Part shown: positions 1 to 6,905 of the stretch, piece by piece
Numbering within the stretch: position 1 is the stretch's first letter
Layout: every line of letters begins with the position of its first letter
Assembly: GCA_964642235.1 (NCBI GenBank)
Contig: CAZXOP010000081.1
Location: 1 to 9,092, forward strand
Reading direction: 5' to 3'
Length of the DNA stretch: 9,092 nt
From: CAYSND01 sp964642235
GTDB taxonomy: Bacteria; Bacteroidota; Bacteroidia; Bacteroidales; UBA932
Translations under genes and position numbers: made by a program
The notes under the pieces: model-generated
Seen by the model: only the letters and a program-made list of their open reading frames with translations
What the model was told of the DNA's origin: nothing
Databases searched by the model: none

Positions 1-113
1 TTTATGATTACTGTTTCTTTTGGAGAAGAAAAAAGGTCATAGAAAAAAAAGACTATCGCTCCTATCGACAGAAAAGAGAAAATTAAACTGAGTAATAGTA
101 TTTTTTTATTCAT
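1..113 (-). CDS. N-terminus of a membrane-anchored protein, cut by the left edge
   Basis: An ATG at 111-113 opens a frame without stops to the window edge (37 codons). The product begins MNKKILLLSLIFSFLSIGAI, followed by VFFFYDLFSSPKETVII. The basic start and hydrophobic stretch at about residues 5-25 indicate an uncleaved signal anchor or signal peptide, with no lipobox cysteine, so the rest should lie outside the inner membrane. The start codon is 8 bases after the DUF3127 stop, so the gene is probably translated from the same mRNA. No function can be assigned from 37 residues. An endolytic transglycosylase such as MltG has a similar single N-terminal anchor, but that is only one possibility. 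Confidence 0.6.
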   Translation of the reverse strand, partial: MNKKILLLSLIFSFLSIGAIVFFFYDLFSSPKETVII

Positions 114-121
114 ATTAAAGA

Positions 122-508
122 CTAAAAGGGTAAATCATCCTCTCCACCATCGAGGTCTGCACTGTCGAGAATAGGAGCAGCAGGGGTATTATATGACTGG
201 GAGGCATCGGCAGATGTAGCTGTGGAATTAATATCCACCTTTTCCAATCTCCAAGCCCTTATGTCAGTGTACCACCTGCCATTATATTCGCGAGACTCTA
301 TATTGACAGAAAATTTCAATAACTCTCCATCTGCATATTTAGATAATTCATCTACTTTATCCTGTCCCCATACATTAATACATATTTTCTTGGGGTAGGT
401 TTCCTGAGTCTCAACGATGAATTCTTGTTTGCTCCAAGGTCCTCGAGCAGTAGCCCCTGACTGAACAGGAAACCTCCTGTCCAGTCGAGCTACGATTTCG
501 AGAGACAT
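122..508 (-). CDS. DUF3127 family protein, OB-fold-like with SSB-like C-terminal tip
   Basis: This 128-residue protein matches my recollection of DUF3127, a small family seen mainly in Bacteroidota. Residues 1-92 form the conserved core, with the hallmark segments KQEFIVETQETYPKK (27-41) and IESREYNGRWYTDIRAWRLE (70-89). The alternating beta pattern and the GRWYTDIRAWR strand resemble the last strands of the SSB OB fold. Residues 93-118 are a polar, Ser/Ala/Thr-rich linker without predicted structure. The last ten residues, LDGGEDDLPF, are nearly the acidic tip of bacterial SSB (DDDIPF or DDDLPF), which recruits DNA repair proteins. A role in nucleic-acid binding or in docking SSB partners is inference, since the family has no function known to me. 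The start ATG lies 3 bases after the upstream FKBP gene stop, which suggests translational coupling. Confidence 0.9.
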   Translation of the reverse strand: MSLEIVARLDRRFPVQSGATARGPWSKQEFIVETQETYPKKICINVWGQDKVDELSKYADGELLKFSVNIESREYNGRWYTDIRAWRLEKVDINSTATSADASQSYNTPAAPILDSADLDGGEDDLPF

Positions 509-511
509 ACC

Positions 512-1258
512 CTATTTCTTTTTTTGTTCAACCACAACAGGTTCAACGTAAGGGAGTACTTTTACAAGTTCCACTTCGAAAATAAGAGCAGAGTTTCCAG
601 GTATAGGACCCTGAGGATTAGGGCCATAACCTAATTCTGAAGGGATGAAAAGTTTGATGGTACCACCTTCTTTAGCATGTAATAAACCTTCTCCCCATCC
701 GCGAATAACGCCATCAAGAGGGAATTTAACGGTCTTCTCAGGATCTTGTTTGTAAGAAGAATCAAATTCGGTTCCATTGATTAGGGTACCTTTATATTTT
801 ACCTCTACTGTATCTTGAAGAGTAGTAGGAGCAGCACCTTCGCCCTCTTTTACTATCTCATACTGTAAACCTGTTTCTGTGGTTACAACTCCTTCATTAG
901 TTTTATTCTTTTCTAAGAAAGCTGTCCCTTCTTCAAGATTTCTCTTAGAAGTAAACTCCATTCTCTTAGTAAAATAACCCTGGATGTAAGGCATAACTTG
1001 ATCTTCGCTAATTTTCAAGGTTTTGTCATTAAGCATATCCTTAATACCTTTCATAATCGAAGCATAATCCAATTCTCCAAAGTCTGAATGTTTAATGGTA
1101 CCGGCACACCATACTCCTAAAGCATAACTTACTGAGTCAATAGTTGCTGATGTAGTTTCAGGCATTCTGTCGCCTTTTTTGTACTTTCCTCCGCTGCAGG
1201 AAGTGAGAGCCATTATCATAATTAGAGATAAAATGGCTAGGTTTTTAATTGTTTTCAT
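512..1258 (-). CDS. FKBP-type peptidyl-prolyl cis-trans isomerase, lipoprotein
   Basis: This 248-residue protein catalyses cis-trans isomerisation of Xaa-Pro bonds and probably helps proteins fold in the periplasm or at the outer membrane. Residues 1-20 are a lipoprotein signal peptide with lipobox LTSC, so Cys21 should be the lipidated first residue. Residues about 38-125 resemble the helical FKBP_N dimerisation domain of Mip/FkpA proteins (SVSYALGVW at 42-50). The catalytic FKBP domain spans about 128-236. It keeps the pocket residues corresponding to human FKBP12: Tyr155, Phe165-Asp166, Phe179, Val184-Ile185, Trp188, Tyr211 and Phe227, so it should be active. The C-terminus is a short Val/Lys tail. 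The gene follows nhaA by 41 AT-rich bases without a Shine-Dalgarno sequence and precedes the DUF3127 gene by 3 bases. The client proteins are unknown. Confidence 0.95.
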   Translation of the reverse strand: MKTIKNLAILSLIMIMALTSCSGGKYKKGDRMPETTSATIDSVSYALGVWCAGTIKHSDFGELDYASIMKGIKDMLNDKTLKISEDQVMPYIQGYFTKRMEFTSKRNLEEGTAFLEKNKTNEGVVTTETGLQYEIVKEGEGAAPTTLQDTVEVKYKGTLINGTEFDSSYKQDPEKTVKFPLDGVIRGWGEGLLHAKEGGTIKLFIPSELGYGPNPQGPIPGNSALIFEVELVKVLPYVEPVVVEQKKK

Positions 1259-1299
1259 GAAATTATTTTTAAAAAAATTAATAATTGTATTTATTTATA

Positions 1300-2661
1300 T
1301 TAATGTTTCCTTTTTTTATGCCTTGTTTTAGCCACAGGCTCCGTGGTAAAATATATTGCTGCCAACCCAAACAGTGCTGAAATAACTGAGGTTAATATAA
1401 TCGCCACTTTCCCAATATTTACATACTCTATCTCAGTAAAAGCCAGATTATCAATAAATATAGCCATTGTAAAACCTATCCCTGCCACCACTCCAATGGC
1501 TAAAATTTGTTTAAACTTAGCTCCCGTCGGGAGTTCAGCAAAATTAAATTTGACTGCAAAGTAACTAAATAAAAAGATACCAAGAGGCTTCCCGAGAAAT
1601 AATCCTAAAAAAATTCCAATTCCTATCGGATGAGACAATGTGGAAAGAAGTGATCCTTCAATAGCCACACCTGCATTTGCAAGGGCAAACAGAGGCATAA
1701 TAATAAAGGAGGAGAGGGGGTGCAACATAGTCTCAAAATTATGAATCATAGGGGAAATTTTATCTATTTTGCTCTTCATTCCTTGAATTATGGACATCTG
1801 TGTTGGATTTGCCAAAACTTCTACTTCACGATTACTCACCTCCTTAAATGCTCCCAATAAATAACTCATTCTAACTTGGAACCTTAACTCATTCAAAGAG
1901 GTCTTTGAAGGAATCAGGGCAGCAAGTATCACACCTGCAACTGTGGCATGTACACCTGAACTGTAAATAAAATACCATAGGAATAACCCCGGTATTATAT
2001 AGGCTGCCATATAACGGACTTTCATCCTATTAAAAATAAAGAGAACAGCTACCACCACCAAAGCAGAGAGAAGATATATAAATTGGATTTCGTGTGTCGG
2101 ATAGAAAATGGCAATTACAAAAATAGCTCCTATGTCGTCCACTATGGCTATAGCAGTTAAAAAGACTTTTAAAGAGGTCGGACACCTCTTCCCAAGGAGT
2201 GAAAGAATCCCGATTGCAAAAGCAATGTCAGTGGCCATAGGGATTCCCCAACCATTTTGATATGGGGTACCATTATTAAATATGGTATAAATCAATGCCG
2301 GCACCACCATTCCACCAATTGCTGCAACAATAGGAAGTGCTGCCTTCTTGGAAGAGGAGAGATCTCCAACTAAAATTTCCCTCTTTATCTCAAGCCCCAC
2401 GACAAAGAAAAATATCACCATCAGACCATCATTAATCCATTGGAGAAGGGTCATTTTAAGGGAAAAATCACCAAAGGTAAAACCTGCCTCTACATCCCAA
2501 ACTCTCTGTAAATGGCTAATGGAAGGGATATTGGCTACAAGGAGAGAGATAACTGCACATGCTAATAAAATAATCCCACCGGTGGACTGGTTGTGAAGAA
2601 ATCTATTTAAAAATGTTATGAATTTGTATCTATTATTATCTTTCATCAAGGTATCTTTCAT
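1300..2661 (-). CDS. nhaA: Na+/H+ antiporter NhaA
   Basis: This is an inner-membrane antiporter that expels Na+ (or Li+) in exchange for protons, for sodium and pH homeostasis. The frame is open to an ATG at 2712, but I place the start at 2659-2661 (453 residues). The longer version would overlap the agmatinase gene and would translate a promoter core at 2669-2676. A further ATG at 2644-2646 is also plausible. In numbering from 2712, the hallmarks are ATDIAFA with Asp162, AIVDDIGA with Asp192-Asp193, SGVHATVAG with His255 and GKPLG with Lys375. These match E. coli Asp133, Asp163-Asp164, His225 and Lys300. About 12 hydrophobic segments are visible. The cytoplasmic loop after His255 is about 45 residues longer than in E. 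coli NhaA. The C-terminus is basic (TRHKKRKH). Confidence 0.97.
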   Translation of the reverse strand: MKDTLMKDNNRYKFITFLNRFLHNQSTGGIILLACAVISLLVANIPSISHLQRVWDVEAGFTFGDFSLKMTLLQWINDGLMVIFFFVVGLEIKREILVGDLSSSKKAALPIVAAIGGMVVPALIYTIFNNGTPYQNGWGIPMATDIAFAIGILSLLGKRCPTSLKVFLTAIAIVDDIGAIFVIAIFYPTHEIQFIYLLSALVVVAVLFIFNRMKVRYMAAYIIPGLFLWYFIYSSGVHATVAGVILAALIPSKTSLNELRFQVRMSYLLGAFKEVSNREVEVLANPTQMSIIQGMKSKIDKISPMIHNFETMLHPLSSFIIMPLFALANAGVAIEGSLLSTLSHPIGIGIFLGLFLGKPLGIFLFSYFAVKFNFAELPTGAKFKQILAIGVVAGIGFTMAIFIDNLAFTEIEYVNIGKVAIILTSVISALFGLAAIYFTTEPVAKTRHKKRKH

Positions 2662-2664
2662 CAA
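2637..2664 (-). repeat. 13-bp direct repeat with 15-bp period at the nhaA start
   Basis: On the minus strand, TTGATGAAAGATA occurs twice (2664-2652 and 2649-2637), separated by CC. The period of 15 bp is five codons, so the repeat stays in frame and encodes MKDTL followed by MKDNN. It supplies two ATG codons in the same local context and looks like a small tandem duplication. Confidence 0.85.
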
Positions 2665-2668
2665 TCCG

Positions 2669-2676
2669 CAAAGATA
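2669..2676 (-). promoter_or_regulatory. Candidate Bacteroidota -7 promoter element for nhaA
   Basis: The minus strand reads TATCTTTG, a match to the Bacteroidota -7 consensus TAnnTTTG, preceded by ATTTATTAC and followed by CGG. It lies in the 25 bases between the agmatinase stop and the nhaA ATG at 2661. No good -33 TTTG box is seen at the usual spacing. Transcription starting some 5-8 bases downstream would leave almost no leader before 2661, or about 15 bases before the ATG at 2646. The 8-mer also occurs by chance in coding sequence of this window, so position is the main support. Confidence 0.5.
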
Positions 2677-2686
2677 GTAATAAATC

Positions 2687-3706
2687 TCAATTATTGGAAG
2701 TAAAAAGGGCAAGTCGATAGAGAATACGAGCCCCTACATTAGCATCCCATTCCCCATCTGCAGAGGGAGATACTTCGCACAAATCAAATCCAATAATCTT
2801 CTTTCCTGCACGAACAAGGGAGTGTAGGAGATATTCCGCCTCCGAAAAGGAGAGTCCACCGGGGACAGGGGTTCCTGTTCCTGGGCAATTATCGGGTGTG
2901 AGGGAGTCAATATCAAAACTAATATAGACTTTATCAGGGAGTGTGGCAATAATCCTCTCGCAGATAGAGCCCCAGCTCTCCCCTTCAAAAAGTCCCCTTT
3001 TCAGTGCAATATCAGTAAATGCAGTAATTCTTGAATCTTCCGATATCTTCAAACTCTCATCTGAACAATAATCCCTAATCCCCACTTGTGTTAATCGGGA
3101 GATTTGTGGTACATAACGGAGGGAGTTAAACATTATCGAAGCGTGAGAAAATTCAAACCCTTCATACCCCTCCCTTAGATCTGCATGTGCATCAAGATGG
3201 AGTATTCCAAACTCTTCGTGAAACTCTCCGAGGGCCTTTATAAGTCCCAGAGGGACACTATGTTCTCCCCCAACTATACCCACTGTTTTTCCTTGAGAAA
3301 GGAATTTTTTGGACTCATTATATACATAAGAGTTTACCTTCGCGGAGGCCTTATTAACCTCCTCTGTTTCGAGACTTAAAGCCTCCTCCGGCACCCCTTG
3401 TTCAAGTTTGGAAATGATTGCTTCTACTTTTTTTCTTGTTTTGGAGTTCAATCTTTCAATTCTTCCAGGGATTTCTGCACTCCCTATTTTCACCTCCCAA
3501 GCTCTCGGAATCCTCTCATCAAAAAGGTCTATCTGAACTGAGGCGTCGAGAATTGCCCTAGGTCCTTCGTGGGTTCCGGCCCCATAAGAGACAGTGGAGT
3601 CCCAAGGGACTGAGATCAAAACAATTTCAGACTCCTCCAAAGAGTATGGTAACGCGAAATAATTACCATTGGGAATCCCTATTTCATTCGGATTAAAACT
3701 CTCCAT
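2687..3706 (-). CDS. Agmatinase-family ureohydrolase (likely agmatinase)
   Basis: This 339-residue enzyme of the arginase/agmatinase family hydrolyses a guanidino group to release urea. The likely substrate is agmatine, giving putrescine in polyamine synthesis. The two-manganese site is complete: GGEHS with His149; DAHADLR with Asp172, His174 and Asp176; SFDIDSL with Asp265 and Asp267. The later FDLCEVSP gives the catalytic-type Glu311. The segment CPGTGTPVPGG (274-284) and the overall length favour agmatinase over arginase. Guanidinobutyrase, guanidinase or formimidoylglutamase activity cannot be excluded from motifs alone. Residues about 85-135 form a charged, helical insertion. The ATG at 3704-3706 shares its A with the kdsD stop (TAATG), so translation is probably coupled to kdsD. 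I see no arginine decarboxylase gene in the window. Confidence 0.88.
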   Translation of the reverse strand: MESFNPNEIGIPNGNYFALPYSLEESEIVLISVPWDSTVSYGAGTHEGPRAILDASVQIDLFDERIPRAWEVKIGSAEIPGRIERLNSKTRKKVEAIISKLEQGVPEEALSLETEEVNKASAKVNSYVYNESKKFLSQGKTVGIVGGEHSVPLGLIKALGEFHEEFGILHLDAHADLREGYEGFEFSHASIMFNSLRYVPQISRLTQVGIRDYCSDESLKISEDSRITAFTDIALKRGLFEGESWGSICERIIATLPDKVYISFDIDSLTPDNCPGTGTPVPGGLSFSEAEYLLHSLVRAGKKIIGFDLCEVSPSADGEWDANVGARILYRLALFTSNN

Positions 3707-4677
3707 TAAGATATCCCCTCCCTTAAAATATCGTGAATATGAATAAGTCCCACATACCTCCCTTTTTCCAACACCACTATGGATGTTATCTGATACCTCT
3801 CCATCATCTTAAATGCCTCAACTGCCAACTCATTTATATCGATGGTCTTTGGAGACGAAGACATTATATCCTTGGCCACTAATGTATTAATAGGAACTCC
3901 TCTTTCTAACATTCTTCTTACATCTCCGTCTGTAATAATCCCTTTTAGCTCTTCATTCTTTCCAAGTACTACCGTGGCACCAAGCCTGTGTGAAGAGATG
4001 GTAATAATGGTATTCTGAATAGATTCGTTTTCAGTTACTAAAGGGCGGTTTGTCTTATCAAAAACATCTGCCACACACATATAAAGTCTCTTCCCAAGTG
4101 AACCTCCGGGGTGATTTTTAGCAAAATCTTCGGGAGTAAAATTCTTTAACTTGGAAACTGCTAACGCTATTGCATCACCCATTACGATATGAGCTGTGGT
4201 ACTTGAGGAGGGGGCTAAATTATTATGACAAGCCTCAGACTCAATAGGGACATATATTATATAGTCAGAATGAGTTGAAAGATATGAGTGTTTATTAGAG
4301 ACCATTGATATAACAATATTCCCTTTTTGTCTTATAAAAGGGAGCAATTTCTGCAATTCAGGGGTATCTCCGCTTTTAGATATAAAAAGTACAATGTCGT
4401 CCCTCCCTATCATCCCCATATCACCATGAACAGCATCTGCCGAGTGCATAAATAGTGAAGGAGTACCCGTTGAATTACATGTGGCCACTATTTTGTTCGC
4501 CACAATCGCTGATTTTCCTACTCCTGAAACCACAAGTCTCCCTTTGCACCCTGCTATAAGCTCTATGATCCTTATCAAGTTATTATCAACACTCCCCAGC
4601 AAATTATTAATAGCTTTTGCCTCCTTTAGTATGACTGCAGACACTGCCTCTTTTAAATTATTTTCTGAATTATGCAT
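3706..4677 (-). CDS. kdsD: D-arabinose-5-phosphate isomerase (KdsD/KpsF family)
   Basis: This enzyme converts ribulose 5-phosphate to arabinose 5-phosphate, the first committed step towards Kdo for lipopolysaccharide. The frame is open to 4764, but I choose the ATG at 4675-4677 (323 residues, against about 328 in E. coli KdsD). The extra 29 codons would cover the putative promoter and overlap recQ. The SIS sugar-isomerase domain occupies about residues 10-200 and is followed by two CBS domains (about 210-265 and 270-323), which probably sense a nucleotide-sugar product. From this start, Lys55 (GVGKS), Glu107 (SGDTPE), Glu148 (ESEAC) and His189 (NHPGGSLG) fall exactly four positions before the E. 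coli active-site residues Lys59, Glu111, Glu152 and His193 as I recall them. The LAPSSSTTA motif is also present. The gene is divergent from recQ. Confidence 0.95.
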   Translation of the reverse strand: MHNSENNLKEAVSAVILKEAKAINNLLGSVDNNLIRIIELIAGCKGRLVVSGVGKSAIVANKIVATCNSTGTPSLFMHSADAVHGDMGMIGRDDIVLFISKSGDTPELQKLLPFIRQKGNIVISMVSNKHSYLSTHSDYIIYVPIESEACHNNLAPSSSTTAHIVMGDAIALAVSKLKNFTPEDFAKNHPGGSLGKRLYMCVADVFDKTNRPLVTENESIQNTIITISSHRLGATVVLGKNEELKGIITDGDVRRMLERGVPINTLVAKDIMSSSPKTIDINELAVEAFKMMERYQITSIVVLEKGRYVGLIHIHDILREGIS

Positions 4678-4720
4678 AAAAAATTTTGTAGGAAATAAAC
4701 TAATTGGTAACTTAGAGCCA

Positions 4721-4728
4721 CAAAGGTA
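4721..4728 (-). promoter_or_regulatory. Candidate Bacteroidota -7 promoter element for kdsD
   Basis: The minus strand reads TACCTTTG (consensus TAnnTTTG), preceded by ATTTATTAC, which overlaps it by three bases, and followed by TGG. A start some 5-8 bases downstream would give a leader of about 35-40 bases before the ATG at 4677. The element ends 6 bases before the recQ start codon, and its expected -33 region lies inside the first recQ codons. The -33 match is weak. Confidence 0.6.
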
Positions 4729-4734
4729 ATAAAT

Positions 4735-6905
4735 ATGAAGATTACTTCGGAAGATTTGCATCATAAATTAAAAGAGTTTTTTGGCTTTGACTCTTTCAAA
4801 GGTCAACAAGAGGCTATTATTCATAACCTCATTGAAGGTAATGACTCTTTCATCCTAATGCCTACAGGTGGAGGGAAATCTCTATGTTACCAATTACCGG
4901 CATTAGTTATGCCGGGCACTGCCATAGTTATCTCCCCACTGATTGCTTTAATGAAAAATCAGGTTGATGCTATTCGTGGTTTTATTTCCAATAAAGAAGG
5001 GATAGCACATTTCTTAAACTCGTCTCTAAACAGGGCTCAAATCCAAGAGGTTAAAGATGACCTCCTTTCGGGCGTTACCAAGCTCCTTTATGTAGCACCT
5101 GAATCTTTAACAAAAGAGGAGAATGTACAGTTTTTCAAACAGTTGAAGATCTCCTTTTATGCTATAGATGAAGCGCACTGTATCTCAGAATGGGGACACG
5201 ATTTCAGACCTGAATATAGAAGAATCCACCAAATAGTTAAAGAGATAGGGATGGCACCTATTATAGCGCTTACAGCTACAGCCACCCCTAAGGTTCAGTT
5301 GGATATCCAAAAGAATCTCTCAATGACCCATGCAAAAGTATTTAAGGACTCTTTTAATAGGAGTAACCTTTATTATGAGATACGCGATAAGTCAAACCCT
5401 AAGAGGGATATTGTAAAGTTTATTAAAGAGAATGAGTTTAAGTCGGGGATTATCTATTGTCTTAGTAGAAAGAAAGTCGAGGAGATTGCAGAGTTTCTCA
5501 ATGTGAACGGGATTAAATCTCTCCCTTATCACGCAGGGATGGATGCAGCCACTCGCTCAGCTAATCAAGACTCATTCCTTATGGAGGAGGTAAATGTAAT
5601 AGTTGCCACTATTGCCTTTGGAATGGGAATAGATAAACCTGATGTAAGGTTTGTGATACATTATGATATTCCTAAGAGTCTGGAAGGGTATTATCAAGAG
5701 ACCGGACGCTCCGGAAGGGATGGAAAGGAGGGGCAGTGTATTGCATTCTATAGTTACAAGGATATTCAAAAACTAGAAAAATTTATGCAGGGGAAACCTA
5801 TCTCCGAACAAGAGATAGGGAAACAGCTTCTGCTGGAGACTGTCTCTTATGCGGAGTCCAATAGATGTCGCCGTAAAATATTGCTCCACTATTTCGGGGA
5901 GGAATATACAGAGGAGAATTGTGGAAACTGCGATAACTGTCTCCATCCTAAGACCCTCTTCGATGGTCAGGAGGAGATGCTTCTCGTAATAGAACTTATT
6001 AAGTCTATGAAAGAGGAGTTTAAAGCCGAACACCTTGCTAACATCCTTGCAGGTGCCTCCAACTCTATTATTAAATCATATAATCATAATAATCATGAAC
6101 TCTTCGGGATAGGGAGAGATAAAGGACTTAGATTTTGGCTGGCAGTTATAAGACAAGGGCTTATACTTCACCTTCTAGATAAAAACATTGAGAAATANNN
6201 NNNNNNNNNNNNNNNNNNNNNNNNNNNNNNNNNNNNNNNNNNNNNNNNNNGGGTGAAGACGATGATGATGGTGATATAATAATAGGGAATACCAAACAGA
6301 GTGGTGGCGGAGGCGATCCTACACTATTTGCTATGCTTAAAGAGACAAGACGCTCACTTTCTAAGAAATTAAATCTTCCTCCTTTTGTTATTTTTAATGA
6401 CAACTCACTCGAAGATATGTCTATAATGTACCCCATTACACTTGACGAGTTAAAGAACTGTCAGGGGGTCGGTGATGGAAAAGCTAAGAAATATGGCAAG
6501 GAGTTTATAGAACTAATAGATAAATATGTAAAGGAGAACGAAATAGAACGTCCTGACGATTTCGTAGTTAAATCAATAGTAAACAAATCTGCCAACAAGG
6601 TCTATATCATTCAGAATATTGATAGGAAAGTGGGCTGGGAGGATATTGCCGATGCTAAAAACATGGATCTCATCGATGTAATAGAGGAGGTGGAAGCTAT
6701 AATAAACTCCGGAACCAAACTAAATATAGATTACTACATCCGCCAATCTGTAGATGACGATAAAGTAGATGAAATATATGATTATTTTAGACACATCGCC
6801 ACTACCGACTCTGTGGTGGATGCCCTTAAGGAGCTCGGTCATGACTTCACAGAAGAGGAGGTACGTTTGGTTAGAATTAAGTTTATGTCTGAATTGGCAA
6901 ACTAA
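4735..6905 (+). CDS. recQ: ATP-dependent DNA helicase RecQ (contains an assembly gap)
   Basis: RecQ is a 3'-5' DNA helicase of recombination and replication-fork repair. The 487 residues before the gap carry the Q-like motif FKGQQEA (21-27), Walker A PTGGGKS (43-49), DEAH box (145-148), TATATP (180-185) and the arginine-finger motif QETGRSGRDG (321-330). Zinc ligands Cys378, Cys396, Cys399 and Cys402 follow, then most of the RQC winged helix. After the N run the frame resumes at 6252 with an acidic linker, an HRDC domain (about 6315-6540) and a C-terminal HTH_40-like helical domain (about 6570-6880) typical of Bacteroidota RecQ. The full length would be about 723 residues, normal for this group. 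The N run length breaks the frame, but both flanks are clean, so I read the gene as intact. A one-mismatch promoter candidate, AAATTTTG, lies at 4681-4688. The stop overlaps the convergent miaA stop. Confidence 0.95.
6198..6250. other. Assembly gap (53 N) inside recQ
   Basis: The N run replaces the end of the RQC winged helix and the start of an acidic linker. The base pair TA before it begins a codon that must be Tyr if the gene is open, since TAA and TAG are stops. The right flank starts with a GAT-rich low-complexity stretch coding for GEDDDDGD. Frame continuity needs a true length divisible by three, and 53 is not, so the run is an estimate. Confidence 0.99.

Noticed and set aside
1259..1299. 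AT-rich inverted-looking stretch between nhaA and the FKBP gene as a terminator
   Set aside because: It has no GC stem. An A/T-rich leader is usual before Bacteroidota genes, so it is better read as the FKBP 5' untranslated region.
1343..1564. Plus-strand open frame of 73 codons
   Set aside because: It lies fully inside nhaA on the other strand, has no recognisable motif and no promoter or neighbour logic. It is a shadow of the hydrophobic codons.
2734..2988. Minus-strand open frame of 84 codons
   Set aside because: It lies inside the agmatinase gene in another frame. The ureohydrolase metal motifs run through the same bases in the correct frame.
6161..6436. Minus-strand frame across the N run
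   Set aside because: It is antisense to recQ, includes the unknown bases and has a serine run that mirrors the GAT-rich linker. It is not a gene.
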